From assembly GCA_016125005.1 (NCBI GenBank), contig WGMQ01000064.1, positions 1 through 57,001 of the forward strand: 57,001 nt of DNA, in the 5' to 3' direction. Below, piece after piece: positions 27,072-35,420 of the stretch. The first letter of the stretch is position 1; each line of letters starts with the position of its first letter. The stretch comes from a bacterium (GTDB taxonomy: Bacteria > Sumerlaeota > Sumerlaeia > SLMS01). The position numbers and the translations under genes are program-made. The notes below the pieces were generated by a model. The model saw only the letters and a list, made by a program, of their open reading frames with translations, did no database searches and was not told the origin of the DNA.

Positions 27072-28016
27072 TCAGGCGGGGATGGCGTTGCGGAGGATGA
27101 AGGCGGCGCTGGGCGCGACCACCTTGATGTCGTAGTACTTCTGGACGCGAATCATGGTGGCCTTGCGGCGTTCCTCGCGCCAGGACTGGACCGCGTGGCC
27201 GCGAATCGAACCACCGGCGTGGGACCAGGCGAAGGTCAGCACCGGCGCAAGGCTCTTGATCCCCACGCGCGGGGGAACGTGCAGCAGGAGCGCATCGCGC
27301 CCCCAGACCGGTGCCATGCTCGGCGCCTGGCCGGGAGCGGCGCCGTTGCGCATGGTGCGGGCGACGAGGACGCGCTCGACATCGAACAGCTCGGCGAGCG
27401 TTCCCGGTCCCACAACCGCCCGGGCGGCGGCCGAGACGCGGCTTACCACCTTGGGATGGTTACGGAGTGCCGTATAGACAGCGAACGGCAGCACGAGCGT
27501 GTTGGGGAGCACCTGGGCGCCCTGAAGGATTGCGGCACGCGCCGCCTCGACGTGGGAGAACGGGTCAACCTCCTCGTCGTCCCACTGCTCGGTCTCCGTG
27601 GCGAGGTCGAGATCGGGAAGCACGTCGGCTGCGCGGAGCCGCTCGGCGAGCAGGATCTCCTGGTTGAGCAGGATCTTGTCGGTCAGCAGCTCGACGCGAT
27701 CCGCCTCGGGCTGGAGCGGCGAGTCGGCGTTGGCGCGCTCCTCGTCGGGGATGACAGCCTCAAGGGCGTGGTCGTCGCAGTAGTAGGAGTCGCTGCTGAG
27801 ACGGAAGTCGACCTCGCTGGCTTCCGTGCCGGGAGCGCGACCGTCGTCGGTCTGGCGGAAGGCCTCGCGCTCGGTGTCGTGGATGAAGTAGCGGTCGCTC
27901 TGGCGGCGGACGAGAACCTCGGGGGCGATCTCGCGGGCGATGTGACCGGTATTGCGGTAGGCGATGCTGAGATTGGTCAGGGCCGCATCAAGGTGAACGG
28001 CGGAAACGTCGGGCAT
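27072..28016 (-). CDS. Major capsid protein of phage origin
   Basis: 314 aa. 'LTNLSIAYRNTGHIAREIAPEVLVRRQSDRYFIHDTE' at the N-terminus, 'VDFRLSSDSYYCDDHALEAVIPDEERANAD', 'LVLPFAVYTALRNHPKV', 'VWGRDALLLHVPP' and a C-terminus 'KVVAPSAAFILRNAIP' are the recurrent blocks of one HK97-fold major-capsid family found in siphoviruses and Mu-like prophages. Length is normal for the family and there is no frameshift or stop. GGAG lies 9 nt before the ATG. It follows the decoration-protein gene by 24 nt. Confidence 0.88.
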   Translation of the reverse strand: MPDVSAVHLDAALTNLSIAYRNTGHIAREIAPEVLVRRQSDRYFIHDTEREAFRQTDDGRAPGTEASEVDFRLSSDSYYCDDHALEAVIPDEERANADSPLQPEADRVELLTDKILLNQEILLAERLRAADVLPDLDLATETEQWDDEEVDPFSHVEAARAAILQGAQVLPNTLVLPFAVYTALRNHPKVVSRVSAAARAVVGPGTLAELFDVERVLVARTMRNGAAPGQAPSMAPVWGRDALLLHVPPRVGIKSLAPVLTFAWSHAGGSIRGHAVQSWREERRKATMIRVQKYYDIKVVAPSAAFILRNAIPA

Positions 28017-28040
28017 GGCGGATTCTCCGGTGGTCGAGGG

Positions 28041-28733
28041 TCAGGGGGTGAGGAGGACGGGAATGCGGTCGCCGGCCTCGGTTGCGGAGCCCTCGGCGAT
28101 GCCGAAGCTGTTCAGTCGCGCCTTCGGGTTGCTGCACGCGACACTCTCGGTGCCTACCAGGCCGGCGCCGGAGCTGCCCGTGGCGTGGCTGGCGCGGAGG
28201 AATGCGGAGAGGGTGGCGTCGCCGTTGATGGCGGCGAGGAGGCTGGCGGCGGTCTGGGAGATGGCCTCGGAGGTCGTGGCGGGGCGCAGCACGATGCCAC
28301 CATTCTCGAAGGCCCAGGAGAAGGCGTCGTCTCCACCCTGGTTCTCGACCGTGATGGTCATGGCGGGGTTGAAGTCGGACGGCACGAGCCACTCGAGGAC
28401 GACGGCGTTGTTGGCGCCAACGCTTCCGATGGAGAAGCGTGGGAGCGGCGCCGCGGACACGCGCCCCTGATTGTCGGCGACCACGACGCGGTCGCCCACG
28501 TTGATGGCGCCGGCGGCAATCACCTCGGCAACGCCGAGGCGGCGGACAGCGATGGAGCGCCCTTGGCGCGCCTGACTGTGGGTCGTGATGCCGAGCACCG
28601 CGCCCTGGTTGGCGGCGGAGGGCAGGGTGCAGCCGCGGGCATAGTCCGGGTCGCGAACGACCACCACATTGGCGGCGATCCCGCCCTCGGGAGTGGCAAC
28701 GTAGCTCTTGTCGAGCACATGAAACGAAGACAT
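28041..28733 (-). CDS. Phage-derived capsid decoration-type protein (DUF2190-like)
   Basis: 230 aa. 'VVRDPDYARGCTLPSAANQGAVLGIT', 'IAVRRLGVAEVIAAGAINVGDRVVVADNQGRV' resembles DUF2190/decoration proteins, small beta proteins that cap the capsid surface and lie between protease/scaffold and capsid genes. The second half ('AMTITVENQGGDDAFSWAFENGGIVLRP', 'LLAAINGDATLSAFLRA') looks like an added structural domain. AAGGA precedes the ATG. It is spaced 28 nt from the protease gene. Confidence 0.65.
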   Translation of the reverse strand: MSSFHVLDKSYVATPEGGIAANVVVVRDPDYARGCTLPSAANQGAVLGITTHSQARQGRSIAVRRLGVAEVIAAGAINVGDRVVVADNQGRVSAAPLPRFSIGSVGANNAVVLEWLVPSDFNPAMTITVENQGGDDAFSWAFENGGIVLRPATTSEAISQTAASLLAAINGDATLSAFLRASHATGSSGAGLVGTESVACSNPKARLNSFGIAEGSATEAGDRIPVLLTP

Positions 28734-28761
28734 CGGAAGTTCCTTTCGAGTGGCTTCGGGG

Positions 28762-29508
28762 TCAGGGGTTCGCGCGGAGGAGCGCGTCGCGGTAGGGGAG
28801 CGTCGGTTCGGCGGCCATGAGGGCGAGCGCGCGGCGATGGCGCTCGACCGAGTCGGGAGACGCCCCGGTGGGGCTCTCCGCGAAGGCAGCCTGATTGGGG
28901 GTCATGGGCGTGCGGCCCAGCGTCACGGGAGGCGCGGCCTCAGAAAGGACGGTCACGAGCGTGGCAAGTTCCGCGGTTCCGTCGAGCTGCTGGAAGACAG
29001 TGGCGAGGCCCGCTTCCTCCCACGACGGGCGCCAGAGCGCGCGGGTGCGGAGGCTTGTCATGGCCTGCTCGGCGCTGGGCCCGCGGGACTCCGGCTCCTC
29101 CTCGAAGGCGACTGACTCGGCGAAGGCAGGATCGGCGAGGCCCTTCACCTCCGGCGCCGCCGCGCCAAGGAACGACACCGCCTTGAGGTACGGGCGGCCC
29201 GTCTCCGCGAAGCGGCGATAGAGCTCGACGCTCCGCTTCTTGTAGGCGCCGCTGCCGATCAGCGCGGCGAGCGCGGGGCTGATGCGACCGATGGTTGCCA
29301 GAAGGCGGTCGCCGACGCGGCGCAGGGAACGCACCCAGCCGTGGGCTGGTCCGTCCTGGCGGTGGTCGAGGGTCACGGGTGCCTCGTGGCGATTCGCCTG
29401 GTAGTCGTCGGCGATCGTGTCCAGATCGGCCTCGGTATAGCTGCCCTTCGGGCCGTAGTCACCGGCACGAAAAACCTCGATGATGAGTTCCTCGCTGGGA
29501 ATGCTCAT
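28762..29508 (-). CDS. Mu gpI-like prohead protease/scaffold protein
   Basis: 248 aa. The N-terminal half carries the Mu I-type pattern: 'VFRAGDYG..GSYTEADLDTIADDYQ', 'EAPVTLDH', 'AHGWVRSLRRVGDRLLATI', 'GAYKKRSVELYRRF' (catalytic Ser in the K-x-R-S-x-E/L region), 'LKAVSFLGAAAPEVKGL' and 'AFAES'. The C-terminal half is helical and acidic, as expected for the scaffold part. These proteases mature the prohead. AAGGAG lies 7 nt before the ATG. It follows the portal gene by 44 nt containing a 14-bp palindrome. Confidence 0.85.
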   Translation of the reverse strand: MSIPSEELIIEVFRAGDYGPKGSYTEADLDTIADDYQANRHEAPVTLDHRQDGPAHGWVRSLRRVGDRLLATIGRISPALAALIGSGAYKKRSVELYRRFAETGRPYLKAVSFLGAAAPEVKGLADPAFAESVAFEEEPESRGPSAEQAMTSLRTRALWRPSWEEAGLATVFQQLDGTAELATLVTVLSEAAPPVTLGRTPMTPNQAAFAESPTGASPDSVERHRRALALMAAEPTLPYRDALLRANP

Positions 29509-29537
29509 GGTCTGCTCCTTTGATTTGGTTGTATAGA

Positions 29538-29551
29538 TAGATAGCTATCTA
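29538..29551. repeat. 14-bp AT-rich palindrome between portal and protease genes
   Basis: TAGATAGCTATCTA is a perfect inverted repeat 2 nt past the portal stop, preceded by GTATAGA. It could be a protein-binding site, or a hairpin too weak to terminate. Confidence 0.6.
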
Positions 29552-29552
29552 G

Positions 29553-30959
29553 TCAGATGGGAGGGGTGCCCGTGTCCTCGCCGGAGGAACCGGCAGGAGG
29601 TACGACGAGTTCCGACGCGGCGGTGCGGGCGCTTCCCCACGGGACAGGCGAAAGACCAAGGCGCTGGCGGACCTCGTTGATGGTCAGAACGCCGAACTGG
29701 AGGTGGTACTGGTAGAAGTTCGCGTCGTCGTAGCGAAGCGTCGGCTCGCCGGGTTGTGGCACCGGGCGTCCGTAGCGGTCCGCGAACCAGGACTCGGGCA
29801 GGCGCACGCCGAGCGACAGCAGCTCGCGGTCGACGCGGATGCTGGCCTCCTGGTCGACGGGACTCTCGGTGCGCAGTTGCAGGCGCGGGATCCCGGCGGC
29901 GCTCCCGAGGTTCACCTCGCAGAGCCAGCGGAAGAGTTGGTCGGAGACGACCTCCTCCAGCAGACGCGCGTCGGAATCGATGTAATCCTGGCGCACGAGG
30001 TCATGGATGCGCCCAAGGGCCAGCGAGCCGCTGCGACGGCCCTCGGAGCTGGTCAGCGTGGCGCCAAGCACCACCTTCGACATCTCGTCGTTGCACCAGT
30101 CAAGGAAGCGCTCGAAGGTGGCACCCTCGGCGGCATGGCGAGCCTCCAGCAGTTCGAGCTGGACGGTGTCGGGGACGACGACGCCCGCCTCTCCCTGGAG
30201 GTTGGCAAAGAGTTCCGCAAGCTGCTGACGGTCGTCGGAGCCAAGCCCCGCGCCAACGCGTGCCACCGCGGTCGGAGAGCCGAAGCGCTCGTTGAAGATG
30301 GCCCAGTACTTGAGCGCGTTCTTCTTGAAGAAGTAGTACCAATAGGCGTGCTGGCAAAGGCCGCGACCGTAGGGATTGCGGGCATCGGCCTGAAACCGCA
30401 GGACGAGGAACTTACGCGGCGGCGGTTCGGCGGTCTCCATGCCGGTGAATGGGTCGATGTGGGTCGGTTGTCCCGCGGGATCGAAGGGCGGCACCAGCAG
30501 ACGCAGGCCCCCGAAGCGGTCGAAGGCAAAGCACTCGGCGTGGTGTTCGATCCAATCGGCGATCTCGAAGCGACCGGAGGCAGCGCGCCGCCACTCCAGC
30601 TCCACCACGGCAAAGCCGCGGGCGATGCCAGCGATCAGGGCGCGCAGGAGCCCGTCCACGCGCGGGATGCGGCGGAGCGAATCCTCGATCAGGCGACGTG
30701 CCTCGGGGTCGCCGCCGACAAGGCGGCGGTCGAGGCTGAGCAGCCCGTTGAGACGGGTCTGAAGCAGGGAGAAGAGATGGCCGTCCTTGAGTTCCATCTC
30801 GGCGTAGAGCTCGTGGACGGAACGCTGGTGGCGACCGGCCTGGCTTTCCATACGGAGGATGCCCTGGATGCCACGATCGGCCGCGCTGGAAAGGCCCGTC
30901 CACCATGCCTCGGCGGGGTTCAGCAGGGTGCGCTGGGTGGTGGGTGGGGAGGTCAGCAT
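29553..30959 (-). CDS. Mu gp29-like portal protein (DUF935)
   Basis: 468 aa. The DUF935 core is clear: 'LYAEMELKDGHLFSLLQTRLNGLLSL', 'ARGFAVVELEWRRA', 'KFLVLRFQADARNPYGRGLCQHAYWYYFFKKNALKYWAIFNERFGSP', 'EGRRSGSLALGRIHDLVRQDYIDSDARLLEEVV' (parts quoted separately match the family in order). Portals form the dodecameric DNA gate of the capsid. The ATG at 30959 is used because AAAGGA lies about 9 nt upstream and conservation starts here; a longer frame to 31022 has none. It is the first gene of the seven-gene operon, preceded by the repeat element at 31036-31065. Confidence 0.92.
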   Translation of the reverse strand: MLTSPPTTQRTLLNPAEAWWTGLSSAADRGIQGILRMESQAGRHQRSVHELYAEMELKDGHLFSLLQTRLNGLLSLDRRLVGGDPEARRLIEDSLRRIPRVDGLLRALIAGIARGFAVVELEWRRAASGRFEIADWIEHHAECFAFDRFGGLRLLVPPFDPAGQPTHIDPFTGMETAEPPPRKFLVLRFQADARNPYGRGLCQHAYWYYFFKKNALKYWAIFNERFGSPTAVARVGAGLGSDDRQQLAELFANLQGEAGVVVPDTVQLELLEARHAAEGATFERFLDWCNDEMSKVVLGATLTSSEGRRSGSLALGRIHDLVRQDYIDSDARLLEEVVSDQLFRWLCEVNLGSAAGIPRLQLRTESPVDQEASIRVDRELLSLGVRLPESWFADRYGRPVPQPGEPTLRYDDANFYQYHLQFGVLTINEVRQRLGLSPVPWGSARTAASELVVPPAGSSGEDTGTPPI

Positions 30960-31035
30960 GGGCGGGTCCTTTCCGCGGGGCGATCGGCAGCGGGTTGCGC
31001 TGCTGGAATCACCGGACCACACGGCCTCCCTACCC

Positions 31036-31065
31036 GCCCGACAGGGCGGACAGGACGGACAGTTT
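31036..31065 (-). promoter_or_regulatory. Shared 30-nt tandem-repeat element, copy upstream of portal operon
   Basis: On the minus strand: AAA, then CTGTCCGTC, CTGTCCGCC, CTGTCGGGC, three 9-nt units. It ends 76 nt before the portal ATG (30959; element edge at 31036). It is identical at 26 of 30 positions, including 19 consecutive ones, to the copy at 39828-39857 upstream of the terminase genes. Confidence 0.8.
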
Positions 31066-31085
31066 ATTTCCTGGGGCGGATGGAC

Positions 31086-31121
31086 AAAAAGAAAACGGGG
31101 AGGACCGGATGGCCCTCCCCG
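31086..31121 (-). terminator. Intrinsic terminator of the GHL10-type lipoprotein gene
   Basis: An 8-bp stem (31096-31103 with 31114-31121) lies 29 nt past the stop at 31150 and is followed on the minus strand by TTTTCTTTTT. It insulates the portal operon from the upstream host gene. Confidence 0.85.
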
Positions 31122-31149
31122 CAGGTTGTGGATGCTGAAGTGCTGGCGG

Positions 31150-32781
31150 TTACTTGACCGACAGCGTCACGCGGATCGACTCGTTGCCGACGCGGTCGAC
31201 GGCGGAAACGGCCACATAATCGGCCTTGGAGCCCTTCGTGACGGAGGTGCTGCTGCCACCCTGGATGTTGTCGGTGGTGCTAACCTTGTCGGCGGAGGCA
31301 GGGAGCGTGTAGCTGGTCTGGTTGCCGGGGATGATGTCGTACTGCCAGGCACCGCCCTCACGGCGATAGACGACGTAGAGGAAGGCGGACTCGCCCGGTC
31401 CGGCGAACCAGCTCAGCGTGTTCCCCGTGACGCTCAGGCCGTTAGGGGAAGCAGGCGGAACGCTGTCGAGCCAGGGGCTGGCAGGCACAAGCGCCTTCTG
31501 GCGGTACGGACCTTCCTTCAGCGCGGTGGCGACGCCGTCCTTGTCGGTCTGGAGGGTCTTGAAGGAGAAGTGAACCTGACCGGGTCCTTCCGGAACCAGG
31601 GCGCGGGTGATCTGGATCTGATTCAGGACTTCCGTCTTGTCGCCCCACTTGGCCTCACCGGCGCGATAGGTGCCCATGCCCGGCCACACGTTGACGCCCT
31701 TGGTGTTCTCGCCAACCCACCAGGCGAGCAGCACGGGGAAGCTCTGGGGCTCCTGCTTGATCGGCCAGTAGAGCTGCGGGGTCCAGTAGTCGACCCAGCC
31801 CTCGTTCAGCCACAGCTTGGCATCGGCGTAGAGCTTGTCGTACTGGTCCATGCCCTTGATGGTGGGGGGATAGCCGGGACGCCAGATGCCGAAGGGGCTC
31901 ATGCCGACCTTTACGTGGTTCTTGATGCCGTGGACGCCGTCGTGGACGTCCTTGACGAACTTGTCGACGGCGGCGCGGCGCCAGTCACCGCGGCTCAGCG
32001 TCCCGCCGGCGGCCTGGTAGGCAGCCCACGAGTCGTCATCCGGGAAGTCCTTCTCGTCGTTGTAGGAAGTGTAGGGGTAGAAGTAGTCGTCGAAGTGGAT
32101 ACCGTCCACGTCGTAGCGACGGGTCACGTCGAGGACCACATCGAGGGACTGCTTCTGGGTCTCGGCCTCGGCGGGGTCCATCCACCACATGCCGTTGGCG
32201 AGCTTCTTCACGATCTTGGGATTCTTCTTCACGATGTGCATGTCGCTCACCGGGCCCTTGTCGCTGGTGTGCCAGGCGCGATAGGGATTGAACCACACGT
32301 GAAGCTCGATGCCGCGCTTGTGGGCCTCGGCGACCCACATCTCGAGCGGATCGTAGAAGGGGGAGGGAGCCTTGCCGCTCTCGCCCGTCAGGTAGGCCGA
32401 CCACGGTTCGATGTCGGACTGGTAGAAGGCGTCGGCGGTGGGGCGAACCTGGAAGATCAGGGCGTTGAGGTTCAGCTCCGCGGCCTTGTCGAGGATGGCA
32501 ATGAGTTCCTTCTGCTGCTCCTCAGTGGTCAGATCCCGAGAGGAAGGCCAGTCGATGTTGGCGACAGTGGCGACCCAGGCGGCGCGGAACTCGCGCGGGA
32601 CTTCGGGGAGGGAAGCGGCGACGGGGTCGAGGGCGACCTCGGCCTTCTTCTGCGCAGTGGCCACGGCCTTCGCAGCGGTCTTGTTCACTTCCGAACGCTT
32701 GACAGAGGTGCCGGTGGCACATCCGAGGGCCAGCAGTGCAGCAAAGGCAGCCGTCAGGCCCAACTGATGACGCATCTTCAT
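31150..32781 (-). CDS. GHL10 (DUF187/YngK-like) glycosyl-hydrolase-like lipoprotein
   Basis: 543 aa. Lipobox LLALGC (about 16-21). The TIM-barrel GHL10 domain spans about 60-400: 'EFRAAWVATVANIDWPS', 'LNALIFQVRPTADAFYQS', 'GIELHVWFNPYRA', 'YDVDGIHFDDYFYPY', 'VGMSPFGIW', 'VDYWTPQLYW'. An Fn3/beta-sandwich-like domain follows (about 440-543). The family is thought to hydrolyse glycans at the cell surface; the substrate is not established. The ATG at 32781 starts the signal peptide. The longer frame upstream lacks conservation. It is a host-type gene lying between the two phage-derived halves. Confidence 0.87.
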   Translation of the reverse strand: MKMRHQLGLTAAFAALLALGCATGTSVKRSEVNKTAAKAVATAQKKAEVALDPVAASLPEVPREFRAAWVATVANIDWPSSRDLTTEEQQKELIAILDKAAELNLNALIFQVRPTADAFYQSDIEPWSAYLTGESGKAPSPFYDPLEMWVAEAHKRGIELHVWFNPYRAWHTSDKGPVSDMHIVKKNPKIVKKLANGMWWMDPAEAETQKQSLDVVLDVTRRYDVDGIHFDDYFYPYTSYNDEKDFPDDDSWAAYQAAGGTLSRGDWRRAAVDKFVKDVHDGVHGIKNHVKVGMSPFGIWRPGYPPTIKGMDQYDKLYADAKLWLNEGWVDYWTPQLYWPIKQEPQSFPVLLAWWVGENTKGVNVWPGMGTYRAGEAKWGDKTEVLNQIQITRALVPEGPGQVHFSFKTLQTDKDGVATALKEGPYRQKALVPASPWLDSVPPASPNGLSVTGNTLSWFAGPGESAFLYVVYRREGGAWQYDIIPGNQTSYTLPASADKVSTTDNIQGGSSTSVTKGSKADYVAVSAVDRVGNESIRVTLSVK

Positions 32782-33007
32782 GTTTCGAATACCCCCAGGG
32801 GGAAGATCATCGCTTGGCGATAGAGCCATGAGGGAACGGTCCACCGCAGTGCGCAAACCGAATCGGGGAAAGTGGATTCGATCCACCAGCAAGTCCGGGG
32901 GGCTCCGAAGATTTGGCGGAAAGATTGGGTTCATTTGCTTGCCGACGCGACCATGACCGCGCCACAATGCGCTCTGATCAATTGCGGGTAAGAAAGCTGC
33001 ACAGGTA

Positions 33008-34579
33008 ATGGATCCGGGCAATACGACGAACGCGGGGCGACTGCTCAACGACACGCTGGCTGAGTTGCAGGCGCAGCTCCAGGCACAGCGCGACCAGGCG
33101 TCACCCGGCACGAGCTCCACCCCCATCCCCTTGAAGGACGAGGGCACGCGCGCCCGCCTTGAGGAGGCCGTCAGCGAGCTCGCCCGCAAGGCCGGTTTTG
33201 AGGTCGTCAACGTGCTTGGCGTCGGCGGCATGGGGGCCGTCGTGAAGGCGGTCGACATGAAGCTCAAGCGCACGGTGGCCATGAAGTTCCTGCCGCCGGA
33301 ACTGATCAAGTCGGCGGGGAATGTGGCCCAGTTGCGCAAGGAAGCGGAACTGGCCAGCAGCGTGGCGCACGAGAACGTGGTGCAGATCCTCAGCTGGCAC
33401 GAAGTCGACGGCGTTCCTTTTTTCGTGATGGAATTCGTCGAAGGCGAGACCGTCGAGGATCTGGTGCGGCGCCGTGGGCGACTGCCCGCCTATGAGGCTC
33501 TTCGCATTGCCAGCCAGGCGGCTCGCGGCATGGAGGCCCTCCACGCCATCGAGATCATCCACCGCGACCTAAAGCCGCAGAACATCCTCATCGCCCGCGA
33601 CGGTCGCGTGAAGATCGCCGACTTCGGCATCTCGCGCACCAAGGACATGATTCAGGAGGAAGCGCAGGTCACGCGCGTGGCGGGGACACCAAAGTACATG
33701 TCGCCCGAGCAGGCCCGCGGCGAAGCAGCGCTGCGTCAGTCCGACATTTACAGCCTGGCGGCGACCTTGTACTTCATGCTGACGGGACGCTCGCCGGTCG
33801 AGCCCGCGCCTGATGTGCGCGTCCAGATTGCCAACGTGCGCGAAGGGCGTCTCGTTCCCATCACCCAGCTCCTGCCGAAGATCGACAAGCCGCTCGCCCG
33901 CTTGGTGATGCGCTCGCTAAGCCTGAATGTTTCCAGGCGCCCCTTCGACATGGCGCAGTTCCGGCAGCAGCTAGAGGAGGTCTTCATCGGACAAACGGAA
34001 GCTGCGTCCTCCCCCGCGATGGAGCACTTCCGCCTCTACTGGCGGCTGGCGATTCCAGTGGTGACGCTGGTTGTCGGCATCTTCCTCGGGTTCAAGTTCC
34101 ACGACCTGGGTTCGCGGCAACCGGCGACACCGGCTCCGTCGAACATCTCGCGCCAGGCCATGTACCGCATCGCGCAATTCCAGCAGGCGAACCTGACTCA
34201 GCTCGCCCAGTTCGATCCTTCCTCGACCGAGGCCGCCGACCTGGCAATCCGGCTGGGCGCGGCGCAGGACGCGGAAAACGACGACGCGGTGGCCGGTCTG
34301 ATCCCTGCCGCAGAGCGAGCCGTCCGGCGCTGGGAAATGGAGCGACTCCTGACCCTGCTGTCGTCCGACACCAAGTCGCCCTTCGCCGCCGAGTCCCAGA
34401 ACCTGCTCGCGCGGATGCGTTCCGCCAGCACCGCGGAGATTGACGCGGTGCTGAAGGAGTTTCCTTCGCTTTGGTATCGGTTCCTAGCCACCAAGGCGCC
34501 GCCCCGACCGATTGTGCCTGAGGCAGGTACTGCCGAGTTGCGTCGTCGTGATCCGGAGCAGATGCCACCGGCAGAGTGA
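33008..34579 (+). CDS. Hanks-type Ser/Thr protein kinase, membrane anchored
   Basis: 523 aa. Kinase domain about 64-330: glycine loop GVGGMGAVV (71-79), Lys93 in VAMKF, catalytic HRDLKPQN (185-192), DFG (205-207), activation segment ending 'GTPKYMSPEQARG'. One TM helix (about 345-362) is followed by an extracytoplasmic helical domain of ~160 residues without PASTA repeats. The N-terminal ~60 residues are Gln/Ala-rich and coiled. All catalytic residues are present, so it should be active. It stands alone, without an adjacent phosphatase. Confidence 0.93.
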   Translation: MDPGNTTNAGRLLNDTLAELQAQLQAQRDQASPGTSSTPIPLKDEGTRARLEEAVSELARKAGFEVVNVLGVGGMGAVVKAVDMKLKRTVAMKFLPPELIKSAGNVAQLRKEAELASSVAHENVVQILSWHEVDGVPFFVMEFVEGETVEDLVRRRGRLPAYEALRIASQAARGMEALHAIEIIHRDLKPQNILIARDGRVKIADFGISRTKDMIQEEAQVTRVAGTPKYMSPEQARGEAALRQSDIYSLAATLYFMLTGRSPVEPAPDVRVQIANVREGRLVPITQLLPKIDKPLARLVMRSLSLNVSRRPFDMAQFRQQLEEVFIGQTEAASSPAMEHFRLYWRLAIPVVTLVVGIFLGFKFHDLGSRQPATPAPSNISRQAMYRIAQFQQANLTQLAQFDPSSTEAADLAIRLGAAQDAENDDAVAGLIPAAERAVRRWEMERLLTLLSSDTKSPFAAESQNLLARMRSASTAEIDAVLKEFPSLWYRFLATKAPPRPIVPEAGTAELRRRDPEQMPPAE

Positions 34580-34595
34580 GGCGGGCGTCCGTGCT

Positions 34596-35420
34596 CTACG
34601 GGTTGGCCGCTTCCTGAACTGATTTTTCCCGCGCTTCGATCACCATACTCGGCACCGCTTCCATGTCGCGGATGTCGGTGAACTGTAGCTCGACCAAGGG
34701 AAGTGATTCCAAACCGCGGAACGTGCGCGAGGTGACGGAGGTCGGAACCCAGCGCTTGGTGCGCGGGTCCGGGTGCCAGCCTTCGTAGCGGGTCCGCCGA
34801 ACCAGACCGCCAGCCTGGCGCTTGAATTGGCGAATCTCCGAGGGTGCGCCGGTCTCCGGATCATACTTCATCTCGAAGCGCCACTTGGGCGTCTCGACCA
34901 CGTCGACGCCGACGCGGGGGAGCGGGACCGACTCGCCCGCAAGGAGCTTGCGCAGCGATTCCAGGCGGGGGGCGATGAGACCCAGCGGGTGCAGCGCCAT
35001 CGTCACGTTGGTGGCCAGCATCGGTTCGGTGCCGATAGGGACGTCGAGCTGGCGAATCTGCTGCACGGCCATGTCGCCGGGGCGAAGTCCCGGCACGGTG
35101 ATGAACTCGCGATACTCAAAGTTCCCCTCGGCGCGCTCCTGGAACGAGCCGGTCGTGAGGCGCTCGCCGTAGAAGATGCCCGTCTCGGGATCGTTCCCCC
35201 ACTTCAGGTAGCCCTTGTTGCGCGCATCGCGCTGCTGCTCCTCAAGGGCCAGCGTCGGCGACGTGCCGAGGTCCGCCTCCTCGTTGAGGAAAATGCGGCG
35301 TTGCACCTTGTACTCCACGGAGAGAGGCATCTGCGGGATGACTTGTCGTTCCTCCGCGGAGGCCTCCATGAGCAGGCCACTGCACAACACCATCAACAGA
35401 AAGAAAAGCAACCGGCGCAT
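34596..35420 (-). CDS. Exported protein of unknown function, coupled to moxR-type gene
   Basis: 274 aa with a Sec signal (about 1-22, EASAEE). The mature part looks like an outer-membrane-lipoprotein-carrier-like beta sheet ('PLSVEYKVQRRIFLNEE', 'WRFEMKYDPETGAPSEIRQF', 'LVELQFTDIRDMEAVPSMV'). That resemblance is weak and I do not assign a family. Its ATG overlaps the stop of the MoxR gene (TGATG), so it is translated with it. It may be a client of the ATPase. Confidence 0.55.
   Translation of the reverse strand: MRRLLFFLLMVLCSGLLMEASAEERQVIPQMPLSVEYKVQRRIFLNEEADLGTSPTLALEEQQRDARNKGYLKWGNDPETGIFYGERLTTGSFQERAEGNFEYREFITVPGLRPGDMAVQQIRQLDVPIGTEPMLATNVTMALHPLGLIAPRLESLRKLLAGESVPLPRVGVDVVETPKWRFEMKYDPETGAPSEIRQFKRQAGGLVRRTRYEGWHPDPRTKRWVPTSVTSRTFRGLESLPLVELQFTDIRDMEAVPSMVIEAREKSVQEAANP

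Larger units (their letters stand above)
23528..27480 (-). repeat. Cluster of six GTCTATAC octamers inside phage-derived genes
   Basis: Exact GTATAGAC on the plus strand at 23528, 23777, 24651, 25077, 25473 and 27472, so GTCTATAC on the coding strand of the genes they lie in. Four encode Val-Tyr-Thr (GTC TAT ACR) and two use another frame with the codons CTA TAC (Leu-Tyr). Function is unknown. Confidence 0.6.

Noticed and set aside
27066..28820. 584-aa plus-strand open frame across capsid and decoration genes
   Set aside because: Gly/Val/Glu-rich antisense shadow; the minus-strand genes have family motifs and ribosome sites.
30859..32823. 654-aa plus-strand frame across the portal promoter and the glycosidase-like gene
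   Set aside because: Antisense shadow with no recognisable domain; it would run through the terminator and the repeat element.
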